Source: Polaribacter butkevichii
Lineage (GTDB): Bacteria; Bacteroidota; Bacteroidia; Flavobacteriales; Flavobacteriaceae
Assembly (NCBI RefSeq): GCF_038024105.1
Contig: NZ_CP150661.1
Coordinates: 1,068,501-1,132,500 of the forward strand
Reading direction: 5' to 3'
DNA length: 64,000 bases
Shown here: positions 54,803 to 63,827 of the stretch, piece after piece
How the letters are laid out: every line of letters starts with the position of its first letter
Position numbering within the stretch: the stretch's first letter is position 1
The notes under the pieces: generated by a model
The model's database searches: none
What the model saw: only the letters and a program-made list of their open reading frames with translations
What the model was told of the DNA's origin: nothing
Position numbers and translations under genes: made by a program

Positions 54803-56410
54803 ATGAATACAATAAAATTAAAATATATAAAGTATTTGTTTCTTTTTGTAGCAAGTACAAGCCTTTTTACTTCGTGTGATGAAGACGAGCAATTACAACC
54901 TAATATAGACGCAATTTACACTTCTAACACAGATCTAGATAAAAACCAAGGTTTTCCTGATGATGTTGTTATGGCAGAAGGTGTAGACTTGCAAGATGTT
55001 AAAACCATTACTTTTGATGGCAAAGTGGATGTTTTATTTAACCCAGTCTTTAATTCTAATTTAGCAATTTCTTTTTCTATTCCTTTTGATGAAGACAAAG
55101 GAAGTAGATTTGGAGTACAAAAAATTACGTTTACAAAAGAAAACGGAACATCATTTCAAACAGATTTTGAAATATTACAACCTGTTCCCACTATCAATAA
55201 ATTTAATCCAGAAAGACCTACAGTAGGTACACCAGTTACCGTAAATGGTAAATGGTTTAACAATGTATTAGATGTTATCTATCAAGGAGAATCAATGAAT
55301 TTTGAAACAATTTCTTCTACCCAATTATCTTTTACAATACCTGCAAACTTAACACAAGGTGGTCAATTAGAAATTATTACCAAAGGTGGTAGTGTTGTAA
55401 AACAATTAGACATATACTTAGGTTTCGAAGAATTAATTATTGCAGATTTTGATGGTGGTGGTTTAAGACCTAATAATAATTGGATCGCTTATGGAGATTA
55501 TAACACTTTAGAGTATAAAAATGCAGGTGGTATTTCTGGCAATTATGCAGAACTAACTTGGGTAGGTGCAACGGCTAACGGTTACAACGGTTCACAATCT
55601 GATGCAGGGGCATTAATGCTAAATGAAACAAACCCAGAAAAAGTAAAATTTTTAATGCAAGTTAACGCTAACGGAGCTATTGGAACTGTTATAGAAATAT
55701 TTATAGTAGATACTGATGGTGTAAACTGGGCAATAAATTACACAATTGCTGCAGATGGTTGGCAAACTGTAGAGGCTATAGTAGCTGATTTTGGTAAAAA
55801 TTACGATCCAAGCAATCAAAGTGATGGAGACGCAAACCCTGCTGCAATTAACCAAGTTAAGGTAGGTATTGGTCAAAATTCTGGTACACCTAATCCTTCT
55901 ACCGTACAATTTGATAATATCAAATGGCAAGTTTTTGAAACAGTTCAACCTTCTACGCTGCCTCCTACAGGACCTAAAAACATTCTTTTAAATGGAGATT
56001 TAGAATTAGGCGATTCAGATAACTTTGAAAACTGGGGAATGTGGAATGGTGCAGATAGAATGACAGCAGAAACAACTGAAATTCATGGTGGTGCAAGAGC
56101 TTTAAAAGTTGTAAATCCTGCTGCCGGAAATTCTTGGGACGCTCAATTTGTAAGTGATGCTGTAACTACAGAGGTAGGTAAAGAATATACTGCATCAATG
56201 TGGATTAAAGGAGAAACTGTAACACTTCGTTTTTCTACAAATGCAGATGCTGGTGCTTTATATGGTGTAGATTATACTACCACTACAGAATGGCAACAAG
56301 TAACTTGGGACTTTGTAGCAAATGATGCTTCTACAAGATTAGTGTTAGATATGGGTGTATCTCAAGGTACATTTTATATAGATGATATAGAACTTAAAGA
56401 AAAAATATAA
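54803..56410 (+). CDS. Surface glycan-binding lipoprotein with TIG and CBM4-like domains
   Basis: A 535-residue protein in the SusE/F position. The lipobox is SLFTSC (about Cys25) followed by DEDEQ, a strong acidic surface-export signal. Residues about 128-205 form an IPT/TIG domain (PTINKFNPERPTVGTPVTVNG). Residues 210-375 form a beta-sandwich with ADFDGGGLRPNNNW and VQFDNIKWQVF. Residues 395-535 look like a CBM4/9/22 module (LLNGDLELGDSDNFENWGMW ... FYIDDIELKEK). CBM4/22 modules often bind xylan, matching the GH10 next door. It probably captures xylan at the cell surface. Confidence 0.82.
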   Translation: MNTIKLKYIKYLFLFVASTSLFTSCDEDEQLQPNIDAIYTSNTDLDKNQGFPDDVVMAEGVDLQDVKTITFDGKVDVLFNPVFNSNLAISFSIPFDEDKGSRFGVQKITFTKENGTSFQTDFEILQPVPTINKFNPERPTVGTPVTVNGKWFNNVLDVIYQGESMNFETISSTQLSFTIPANLTQGGQLEIITKGGSVVKQLDIYLGFEELIIADFDGGGLRPNNNWIAYGDYNTLEYKNAGGISGNYAELTWVGATANGYNGSQSDAGALMLNETNPEKVKFLMQVNANGAIGTVIEIFIVDTDGVNWAINYTIAADGWQTVEAIVADFGKNYDPSNQSDGDANPAAINQVKVGIGQNSGTPNPSTVQFDNIKWQVFETVQPSTLPPTGPKNILLNGDLELGDSDNFENWGMWNGADRMTAETTEIHGGARALKVVNPAAGNSWDAQFVSDAVTTEVGKEYTASMWIKGETVTLRFSTNADAGALYGVDYTTTTEWQQVTWDFVANDASTRLVLDMGVSQGTFYIDDIELKEKI

Positions 56411-56438
56411 TTCATTAAAAAGTAACTGAGTTAAACTC

Positions 56439-56463
56439 GAGTTGCCCTTTTTTGGGGCAACTC
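56439..56463 (+). terminator. Hairpin between glycan-binding protein and GH10 genes
   Basis: Perfect 9-bp GC-containing stem GAGTTGCCC / GGGCAACTC (56439-56447 with 56455-56463), followed by only three T residues. It may act as a partial terminator or an mRNA-stabilising end within the locus transcript. Confidence 0.6.
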
Positions 56464-56479
56464 TTTAAAAGATAATAAA

Positions 56480-57859
56480 ATGAAAATTAAATTTAAATAT
56501 GCAATCTATATCCTTATTATAGGTAGTTTTTTTTCGCTAACTAGTTGTGCAGATGCTGGCGATGATAGTAATATTGCCAAAGCAATAGCTTTAGGAAGTC
56601 CTATTATCAATAACGCAACAGATGTAAATTCTAACAGTTTTAAAGTAAGTTGGACCCGTGTTTACGATGCAGATAATTACGAATTAGATGTTGCAACAAA
56701 CAATACATTTGAAAGCTATGTAACAGGATACCAAGCAAAACCTGTATCAACTTTAAACGAACAAGTAATTGGTTTAAAAGAAGCTACTAACTATTTTTAT
56801 AGAGTTAGAGCTATTAATAGTAGCGAAACTTCTAAAAACTCTGCAGTTATTCAAGTAACAACTTTAGAAGGAAATGATCCAGAACCAACTACATCTTTAA
56901 AAGAAGCTTCAACTACTTTCTTTGTAGGTATGGCTGTTAAAGCAGAACAACTTACAAATGGTTCTAAGTACGATGAAATTATAAAAAATGAATTTTCAAG
57001 TATTTCTGCCGAGTATGAAATGAAAATGAATATTATAGAACCTACAAAAGGAAACTATAATTGGTCTAAAGCAGATGCCATTGTAGATTATGCCATAGCA
57101 AACGGAATTAATGTTCACGGTCATGCATTAGTTTGGCATGAGTCTGCACCAGATTGGTTGGCAAATTATACAGGTACAGATGCCGAGTTTGAACAAGAAG
57201 TAAAAAACTATATTACAGCTGTATTAACAAGATATAAAGGTAAAGTTGCTTCTTGGGATGTTGTAAACGAAGCTATTAATGATTCTAATGGTGCCTTAAG
57301 AAACTCTATTTATAGACAAAAAATGGGTGACAATTTTGTAGCTAAATGTTTCCAATTTGCTCGTGAAGCTGATCCGGATGTTTTATTATTTTATAATGAT
57401 TATGCGGTAACAACAAATAAAACAAAACAAACTGCAATATTTAATTTAATAGATGATTTACAAGCAAATAACACTCCAATAGATGGTGTAGGTTTTCAAA
57501 TGCACATTAAATACAATAGCCCTTCGGTTGATGAAATTAAAACTGCTGTTGATAAAGCGGTAGAAAGAGATTTAAAACTTCATTTCTCTGAACTAGATGT
57601 GCGCGTAAACCCAAATAAAGATATTACAACTTTTACAACTGAAAGAGCCATAGCTCAAAAAAATAAAGTTAAAGAAGTGGTATCTGTTTACAATGCTATT
57701 CCTTTAGAAAACAAATATGCCATTACAGTTTGGGGTATGAAAGATGATGATTCTTGGATTATAAATCAATATAATAACACCAATGAATGGCCTTTATTAT
57801 ATGATTCAAACTTCGAAATTAAAAAAGCACATACCGGATTTTTACAAGGTTTAGAATAA
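56480..57859 (+). CDS. GH10 endo-1,4-beta-xylanase lipoprotein
   Basis: A 459-residue glycosidase. Signal peptide and lipobox SLTSC, then ADAGDD, indicate a lipoprotein, probably surface-exposed. Residues about 40-132 are a fibronectin III-like domain. The GH10 barrel follows: NIIEPTKGNYNW, HGHALVWHESAPDWL, SWDVVNEAIND with acid/base Glu264, GVGFQMHIK, and HFSELDVRV with nucleophile Glu371 (Ser replaces the common Thr of TELD). VWGMKDDDSWI completes the aglycone-side region. It cleaves internal xylosidic bonds of xylan. It is the key enzyme for assigning the locus substrate. Confidence 0.94.
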   Translation: MKIKFKYAIYILIIGSFFSLTSCADAGDDSNIAKAIALGSPIINNATDVNSNSFKVSWTRVYDADNYELDVATNNTFESYVTGYQAKPVSTLNEQVIGLKEATNYFYRVRAINSSETSKNSAVIQVTTLEGNDPEPTTSLKEASTTFFVGMAVKAEQLTNGSKYDEIIKNEFSSISAEYEMKMNIIEPTKGNYNWSKADAIVDYAIANGINVHGHALVWHESAPDWLANYTGTDAEFEQEVKNYITAVLTRYKGKVASWDVVNEAINDSNGALRNSIYRQKMGDNFVAKCFQFAREADPDVLLFYNDYAVTTNKTKQTAIFNLIDDLQANNTPIDGVGFQMHIKYNSPSVDEIKTAVDKAVERDLKLHFSELDVRVNPNKDITTFTTERAIAQKNKVKEVVSVYNAIPLENKYAITVWGMKDDDSWIINQYNNTNEWPLLYDSNFEIKKAHTGFLQGLE

Positions 57860-57889
57860 TAAATAAAACAGCAAATACACAAATAAAAA

Positions 57890-60520
57890 ATGAAGGTAGT
57901 AATAAAAATACTAATTATAGCGCTTATCGTTTCCTGTACAGATAAAATACCTCTTTATAAAAATGATACTGCATCATTCGATGAAAGAGCAAAAAATTTA
58001 GTTTCATTAATGACTTTAGATGAGAAAGTATCTCTTATGGGGTATGAGTCTCCTGCTATTGATCGACTAGAAATTCCGGCCTATAATTGGTGGAATGAAT
58101 GTTTACATGGAGTTGCCAGAGCTGGTGTAAGTACCGTATTTCCACAAGCAATAGGTATGGCGTCTATGTGGGATAGAAAACAAATGTTTAATATTGCCGA
58201 TGCTATTTCAGATGAAGCTAGAGCTAAACATCAAGCATTTGCCGCTAGAGGTAAAAGAAGAATTTATCAAGGGTTAACTTTTTGGACACCAAATATTAAC
58301 ATTTTTAGAGACCCTCGTTGGGGACGAGGAATGGAAACTTATGGTGAAGACCCTTATTTAACAGGAGAATTAGGCGTTCAATTTATTAAAGGTTTACAAG
58401 GAGATGACCCTAAATACTTAAAATTAATTGCCACTGCAAAACATTTTGCTGTACACAGCGGACCTGAAGCTAGCAGACATAGCTTTAATGCAGAACCAAC
58501 TGTATTTGATATGTTAAACACATATAGCCCTCAGTTTGAAAAAGTAATTAAACAAGCAAACGTATACTCTGTAATGTGCGCCTATAATAGTTACAACGGA
58601 TTACCTTGTTGTGGTAATTCAGAATTAAGTGATTTATTAAGAAAAGAATGGGGTTTTAAAGGTTATATCGTTTCCGATTGTTGGGCTATTAAAGATTTTT
58701 ACAATGAAGGTGCACACGAAATAAGTAAAAATAAACAAGAAGCATCTGCAATGGCTGTTCAGGCAGGCACAGATTTAAACTGTGGCGATTCTTACCCATC
58801 ATTAGTAGAAGCTGTAAAAAACGGGTATATCACAGAAAAAGAACTAGAAGTATCGGTTGAAAGATTGATAAAAGCAAGAATGAAATTAGGTTTATTTGCA
58901 CCAAAAGGAGCTGTTAAATACGAAAAAATTCCGTACGATATTGTAGATTCTGAAAAACACAAATTATTAGCACTACAAACGGCTCGTAAATCTATTGTTT
59001 TATTAAAGAATGAAAAAAACATACTTCCTTTAAGCAAAGACATTCAAAAAATTGCAGTTATTGGCCCTAATGCAAACGATTTAGAAACTTTATTAGGTAA
59101 TTATAATGGATTTCCATCAAACGCAATTACTCCGTTAAAAGGTATTCAAAATAAATTACCAAATGCAGCAGTAAATTATGCAGTTGGAACTCCTTTGGCT
59201 AAAGGCCTACCTATTTTTAACATTGTACCATCATCTGTTCTCTTTACATCAAAAGAAATGAATGCTAATGGTTTAAATGCAGAATACTTTAATAGTACAG
59301 ATTTATCAGGAGAACCTATTCATAAAGTAATCGATAAAAATGTTGATTTTGTTTGGGGAACCAAAGCGCCTTTTAAAGATATGAATGCAGATGAATTTTC
59401 TGTACGTTGGTCTGGTTACTTATCGGTAGATAAAACAGGTAGTTACGCTATTGGTGGCGAAGCGTTTTCTGGAATGAAATTATATATTAATAACAAATTA
59501 TTAGTTGCAAGACAAGATGTACATCACCCAAAGAAAGAATACGAATATGTAGATTTAAAAGCAGGTATTCCTTATGAAATTAAATTAGAGTATGTACAAG
59601 AAAATACAGAGCACGCTATGATGCAATTGCTTTGGGAAGCTCCTAATAATAATTTAGAAAAAGAAGCAATTCAATTAGCAAAAAAATCTGACGTTATTAT
59701 CTTATGTATGGGATTAAGTCCTTTATTAGAAGGAGAAGAAATGAAAGTAAAAGTAGATGGTTTTAAAGGAGGAGATAGATTAGATATTAAATTACCAAAA
59801 GCACAAACAGATTTAATGAAAAAACTAAAAACATTAGGCAAACCAATGGTATTAGTTTTATTAAACGGTAGTGCAGTAGCAATAAATTGGGAACAAGAAA
59901 ACATTCCTGCAATTGTAGAAGCATGGTATCCAGGGCAATCTGGTGGTACCGCTATAGCGGATGTATTATTTGGAGACTATAACCCTGCTGGTAGATTGCC
60001 ATTAACCTTTTATAAAGATATTAACGATATTCCGGCCTTTGATGATTACAATATGAAAGGAAAAACATATCGTTATTTTAAAGGAGACCCACTGTATGAC
60101 TTTGGTTTTGGTTTAAGCTATTCTACTTTTGAATACACTAATTTAAAAGTGGTATCAGAAAGTAAAACATCCGAAGAAATTAATGTAACCGTTGATGTAA
60201 AAAACACAAGTAATTTAGCTGGTGATGAAGTGGTACAATTATATCTAACTAGAGATGATGATGGTTTTAATCCAATCAATACATTACTTGGTTTTGAGAG
60301 AATCCATCTAAAAGCAGGAGAAACAAAAAGTGTTCCTTTTAAAATTACACCAAAACAAATGGCTTCTGTTAATTTAACTAGCCATAAAATGGAAGTGAAA
60401 TCAGAAAATATTAAAATTTCTGTTGGTGGTGCTCAAAATACTGTAAAAAGAGAAAATCAAAAAAACATCATTGCTAAAAATATAAATTTAACAGGAGAAA
60501 CTTATATCATACAAAATTAA
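57890..60520 (+). CDS. GH3 beta-xylosidase-type lipoprotein with PA14 domain
   Basis: An 876-residue GH3 enzyme with lipobox LIVSC near residue 16, so membrane-anchored. The N-terminal barrel includes NWWNECLHGVARAG, TFWTPNINIFRDPRWGRGMETYGEDP, ATAKHFAVHSGPE and GYIVSDCWAIKDF with nucleophile Asp263. The second alpha/beta domain is interrupted by a PA14 module (about 461-585, LNAEYFNSTDLSGEP to LLWEAP), and an FN3-like domain ends the protein. The WNE-C-HGV and VSDC-AI patterns are those of bacterial xylosidases such as Xyl3A. It likely trims xylose from imported oligosaccharides. Confidence 0.92.
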   Translation: MKVVIKILIIALIVSCTDKIPLYKNDTASFDERAKNLVSLMTLDEKVSLMGYESPAIDRLEIPAYNWWNECLHGVARAGVSTVFPQAIGMASMWDRKQMFNIADAISDEARAKHQAFAARGKRRIYQGLTFWTPNINIFRDPRWGRGMETYGEDPYLTGELGVQFIKGLQGDDPKYLKLIATAKHFAVHSGPEASRHSFNAEPTVFDMLNTYSPQFEKVIKQANVYSVMCAYNSYNGLPCCGNSELSDLLRKEWGFKGYIVSDCWAIKDFYNEGAHEISKNKQEASAMAVQAGTDLNCGDSYPSLVEAVKNGYITEKELEVSVERLIKARMKLGLFAPKGAVKYEKIPYDIVDSEKHKLLALQTARKSIVLLKNEKNILPLSKDIQKIAVIGPNANDLETLLGNYNGFPSNAITPLKGIQNKLPNAAVNYAVGTPLAKGLPIFNIVPSSVLFTSKEMNANGLNAEYFNSTDLSGEPIHKVIDKNVDFVWGTKAPFKDMNADEFSVRWSGYLSVDKTGSYAIGGEAFSGMKLYINNKLLVARQDVHHPKKEYEYVDLKAGIPYEIKLEYVQENTEHAMMQLLWEAPNNNLEKEAIQLAKKSDVIILCMGLSPLLEGEEMKVKVDGFKGGDRLDIKLPKAQTDLMKKLKTLGKPMVLVLLNGSAVAINWEQENIPAIVEAWYPGQSGGTAIADVLFGDYNPAGRLPLTFYKDINDIPAFDDYNMKGKTYRYFKGDPLYDFGFGLSYSTFEYTNLKVVSESKTSEEINVTVDVKNTSNLAGDEVVQLYLTRDDDGFNPINTLLGFERIHLKAGETKSVPFKITPKQMASVNLTSHKMEVKSENIKISVGGAQNTVKRENQKNIIAKNINLTGETYIIQN

Positions 60521-60543
60521 ATAAAAGTTGGGGGACTTTTATT

Positions 60544-60575
60544 AAGCACCTTTTTAGAAATAAAAAGGTGCTTTT
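60544..60575 (+). terminator. Terminator between the two GH3 genes
   Basis: Arms AAGCACCTTTTT (60544-60555) and 60562-60573, 6-base loop, followed by T residues and then A. It separates the second GH3 gene, which lies 33 bases further on, from the main operon. Confidence 0.8.
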
Positions 60576-60607
60576 AATCAAAATAACGTCTATAAATCAT
60601 CTATAAA

Positions 60608-62830
60608 ATGACAAAACAAAAAAATATTTTTAACCGGTACTTATCATTTCTAATGATGGGTTACCTATTTGTTATGAGTGCAAAAATGAATTCTCAACAA
60701 GTAACTGCTCAAAATAATTTAGACCAATCAATTGAAAAAAGTATCGACAAAATTTTGCTACAATTAACTTTAGAAGAAAAAGTAGCCATGTGTCATGCAC
60801 AATCAAAGTTTAGTACACCAGGTGTTCCGCGGCTAGGAATCCCAGAAATCTGGATGTCTGATGGACCTCATGGAGTTAGAGGTGAAATAAATTGGGACGA
60901 TTGGGGATATGCCGGTTGGACCAATGATTCTATCACTGCTTTTCCTGCTTTAACCTGTTTAGCAGCCACATTTAACCCTAAACTTTCTAAAAAATACGGA
61001 GTTAATGTTGGTGAAGAAGCTAGATATAGAAAAAAAGATGTACTCTTAGGGCCTGGTGTAAATATTTATAGAACACCTCTTAATGGTAGAAATTTCGAAT
61101 ATATGGGAGAAGACCCATACTTAAGTTCTAAAATGGTGGTACCATATATACAAGGAGTACAAAGTAACGGAGTTGCAGCTTGTGTAAAACATTATGTATT
61201 AAACAACCAAGAGCACTGGCGAGATCATATTAACGTAGAAGTAAGTGACCGAGCGTTACATGAAATATATTTACCTGCCTTTAAAGCCGCTGTGCAAGAA
61301 GGTAAAGTTTGGTCTTTAATGAGTGCATATAATCAATACAAAGGGCAATATTGCAGCCACAATGAAAAATTAAACAAAATATTAAAAGAAGATTGGAAAT
61401 TTGATGGCGCATTAATTACAGATTGGGGAGCAACACACAATACAAAAGAAGCTGCTTTATATGGTTTAGACATAGAAATGGGTACAGGTACAGATGGATT
61501 AACCATAAGTACAAAAAACGCCTATGATTACTACTATTTAGCCAATCCTTTTTTAGAATTATTAAAAAAAGGAGAAATAGAAGAATCTTATTTAAACGAT
61601 AAAGTACGTAGAATTTTACGTTTAATGTACAGAACCACCATGAATAAAAATCGTCAATTTGGTAAAGCAAATAATCAAGAACATTTAGATGTAGCTAGAG
61701 AAATTGCAACAGAGGGAATTGTATTGCTAAAAAATGAAAATTCATTTTTTCCTATTAATGATACTAAAAAAATAACTATTGCTGTAATTGGCGAAAACGC
61801 AACCAGATCTATGACAATTGGTGGTGGTTCTTCTGAGCTAAAAGCAAAAAACGAAATTTCTCCATTAGAAGGTTTAAAAGCACGCTATAAAAATGCTAAC
61901 ATAATTCATGCTATGGGTTATGAGTCAGGACCTTCTGTATATGCAAAAGTGCTTCCTGCTACATTAAATGCAGAAAAACTTAAAAAAGAAGCCATAGAAG
62001 TTGCCTCAAAAGCAGATGTAGTCCTCTTTTTTGGAGGTTTAAATAAAAGTCATCATCAAGATTGTGAAGGAGGAGACAGACAATCATACGGACTTCCATT
62101 CGGTCAAAATGAATTAATTAATGAAATTACAAACGTAAACCAAAATACAAGTGTCATTTTAGTAAGTGGTAATGCAGTAGAAATGCCTTGGCATAATAAA
62201 GTAAAAGCAATTATGCAAACATGGTACTTAGGTAGCGAAGCAGGAAATGCAATTGCAGATATTATTAGTGGAGATGTTAACCCATCCGGAAAACTACCAT
62301 TTTCTTTTCCTAAAAAATTAGAAGATAATGCAGCACACAGTTTCGGAAAAATTTCTTATCCAGGAGATAGTATCAATCAAATTTATAAAGAAGGAATTTT
62401 GGTTGGATATCGTTGGCATGATACAAAAAAAATTAAACCTTTATTTGCATTCGGTGAAGGCTTATCTTATAGTACGTTTAAAATATCTGAAGTTAAAGTT
62501 AATAAAAAATCTTTTTCTAAAAACGATATCATAAAAGTTACGTGCCAAGTAACTAATACAGGTAATTATGATGGATCAGAAGTTGTTCAAATCTATGTTG
62601 GTAAACCTAAATCTAAAGTTAACAGAGCTCTAAAAGAGTTAAAAGGTTTTCAAAAAGTTTTTATAAATAAAGGCAATTCTAAAAACATAGAAATTACAAT
62701 TAAAAGTAGTGATTTAGCTTTTTATGATGAATCAATATCAGATTGGAATATAGAAAACGGAAATTATGTAATACATGTTGGTAATGCATCTAATAACATC
62801 GTTTCGAAATTAAAAATTGAAGTCGAATAA
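60608..62830 (+). CDS. Secreted GH3 beta-glycosidase (glucosidase/xylosidase type)
   Basis: A 740-residue GH3 enzyme with signal peptide (SFLMMGYLFVMSAKMNSQ) and no lipobox, so probably soluble and periplasmic. Barrel motifs are MSDGPHGVRGE, GPGVNIYRTPLNGRNFEYMGEDP, ACVKHYVLNNQEH and GALITDWGATHNT with nucleophile Asp272. The second domain has KKADV-like SKADVVLFFGGLNKSHHQDCEGGDRQ, and an FN3-like C-terminal domain follows. The VTDWG-type site is closer to beta-glucosidases than the neighbour's VSDC site, so it may cleave a different linkage, for example glucosides. It sits behind its own terminator. Confidence 0.9.
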   Translation: MTKQKNIFNRYLSFLMMGYLFVMSAKMNSQQVTAQNNLDQSIEKSIDKILLQLTLEEKVAMCHAQSKFSTPGVPRLGIPEIWMSDGPHGVRGEINWDDWGYAGWTNDSITAFPALTCLAATFNPKLSKKYGVNVGEEARYRKKDVLLGPGVNIYRTPLNGRNFEYMGEDPYLSSKMVVPYIQGVQSNGVAACVKHYVLNNQEHWRDHINVEVSDRALHEIYLPAFKAAVQEGKVWSLMSAYNQYKGQYCSHNEKLNKILKEDWKFDGALITDWGATHNTKEAALYGLDIEMGTGTDGLTISTKNAYDYYYLANPFLELLKKGEIEESYLNDKVRRILRLMYRTTMNKNRQFGKANNQEHLDVAREIATEGIVLLKNENSFFPINDTKKITIAVIGENATRSMTIGGGSSELKAKNEISPLEGLKARYKNANIIHAMGYESGPSVYAKVLPATLNAEKLKKEAIEVASKADVVLFFGGLNKSHHQDCEGGDRQSYGLPFGQNELINEITNVNQNTSVILVSGNAVEMPWHNKVKAIMQTWYLGSEAGNAIADIISGDVNPSGKLPFSFPKKLEDNAAHSFGKISYPGDSINQIYKEGILVGYRWHDTKKIKPLFAFGEGLSYSTFKISEVKVNKKSFSKNDIIKVTCQVTNTGNYDGSEVVQIYVGKPKSKVNRALKELKGFQKVFINKGNSKNIEITIKSSDLAFYDESISDWNIENGNYVIHVGNASNNIVSKLKIEVE

Positions 62831-62890
62831 GATTAAAAAGACCAGTCTTTTTTTAATTGTTTATTCAATAAAAAATTAAGGATCAAATAA

Positions 62891-62929
62891 AGCAGGTATC
62901 AAGCAAATTAAGCTAATACCTGCTTTTTT
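62891..62929 (+). terminator. Terminator at the end of the xylan locus
   Basis: Arms AGCAGGTAT (62891-62899) and ATACCTGCT (62916-62924), followed by six T residues. A weaker hairpin with a tiny loop, AAAAAGA / TCTTTTT, lies about 50 bases earlier. Confidence 0.85.
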
Positions 62930-63028
62930 GTTATCTAAAAATGGTGCTTCTCATTTAAAAACAAAAAAAAGGTATTTACAACTAAGCATATAAAAAACAT
63001 TACAAGAATAAAAATAAATAACTATTAT

Positions 63029-63151
63029 GGCGTGCCCATTTTTAAACCCCCACAGATAAATCAAGAACCATTATCGTAAAAATGGTCAGGCTTTACGTTG
63101 CAAGTCCTCGTTCGTACCTCACTGTGGGCTTTTCACTTCAATCCTTCACGC
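63029..63151. repeat. Structured extragenic repeat-like element
   Basis: A GC-richer island in AT-rich noncoding DNA, with ends GCGTG (63030-63034) and CACGC (63147-63151) that pair, an inner pair CCCACAG (63049-63055) and CTGTGGG (63122-63128), and an innermost hairpin CCATT / AATGG (63068-63072 with 63081-63085). The two halves carry the related phrases GGCTTTACGTTGCAA and GGGCTTTTCACTTCAA. From memory this resembles a dispersed intergenic element of Flavobacteriaceae; that is not confirmed here. No gene is seen in it, and 63152-63435 contains nothing recognisable. Confidence 0.45.
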
Positions 63152-63435
63152 AAGCAACATGAAGAGTTCTTAATATATAAATCCAAAAAACGAACAACAG
63201 AAGCAACTTAAAAAAGCTAATAAAACAAGTTTTCTACAAACAGAAAAGTATTTCCCTCTAAACTAAATACATCCTTTTATAAGAATGTAAATCTATTCCC
63301 ATAAAAAGCACAAAAAAAAACACGAAAACACCCTGGTAAACTAAAGAATAAAGCCAGAACCAAGTCTAAACTACAAAAACCTAAACCCACATCTCTTTAA
63401 TTTCCAACAATTACAACAATTTCGTTAAATTTATC

Positions 63436-63497
63436 GCATAAAAAAACCTCAATTCATTAAGAATTGAGGTTTATAGATACGGACATTAGTCCGTATT
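63436..63497 (-). terminator. Double-hairpin terminator block, distal copy
   Basis: A 62-bp block with hairpin AAACCTCAATTC / GAATTGAGGTTT (63444-63455 with 63461-63472) and hairpin ATACGGAC / GTCCGTAT (63477-63484 with 63489-63496). On the minus strand the order is short stem, long stem, then a T run, as in a terminator. It differs from the proximal copy at two positions only. Confidence 0.65.
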
Positions 63498-63651
63498 CAA
63501 TTTTACGATTATGTAAACTATATATATGCTTAAGTTATTGCAAATCACCTATAAAAGTAACAGACCGCACAAGTATACACCTTAATAGTCTAAAAAATGG
63601 AGTCAAACTATTTTTGGTAGTGTAAAATCCTAATATACCCTTAATTTTCAT

Positions 63652-63713
63652 GCATAAAAAAACCTCAATTCGTTAAGAATTGAGGTTTAAAGATACGGAC
63701 ATTAGTCCGTATT
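63652..63713 (-). terminator. Double-hairpin terminator of the rRNA operon, proximal copy
   Basis: The same 62-bp block as at 63436, placed directly after the 3' end of 5S rRNA. The long stem is at 63660-63671 with 63677-63688 and the short one at 63693-63700 with 63705-63712. The minus-strand T run follows the long stem. It is the expected end of the rRNA transcript. The 154 bases between the two copies hold nothing recognisable. Confidence 0.8.
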
Positions 63714-63717
63714 AAAG

Positions 63718-63827
63718 AAAGGCGGCGACCTACTCTCCCACATAAATGCAGTACCATCGGCGCGATTGGGCTTAACTTCTCTGTTCGAGATGGGAAGAGG
63801 TGAGCCCCAATGCTATAACCACCCTAA
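63718..63827 (-). rRNA. rrf: 5S ribosomal RNA
   Basis: On the minus strand the sequence reads with the 5S core GAACAGAGAAGTTAAGCCC, followed by GCGCCGATGGTACTGC and GGGAGAGTAGGTCGCCGCC at the 3' end. The terminal helix forms between AGGGTGGT at the 5' end and GCCGCCTT at the 3' end. Length is about 110 bases; ends are set by this helix and uncertain by a few bases. It is the last gene of an rRNA operon whose 23S gene lies outside the window. Confidence 0.95.

Noticed and set aside
55652..55948. 98-codon minus-strand frame inside the glycan-binding lipoprotein gene
   Set aside because: It is antisense to a gene with clear signal peptide and domains; the composition is low-complexity and no motif is present.
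61416..61670. 84-codon minus-strand frame inside the second GH3 gene
   Set aside because: It is a shadow of the GH3 barrel coding region, rich in Leu, Ile and Tyr, with no start context or homology.
62930..63435. tRNA genes or further rRNA next to the 5S gene
   Set aside because: No cloverleaf arms, GTTCGA-type T loop in the right setting, or rRNA core sequence could be found in the stretch.
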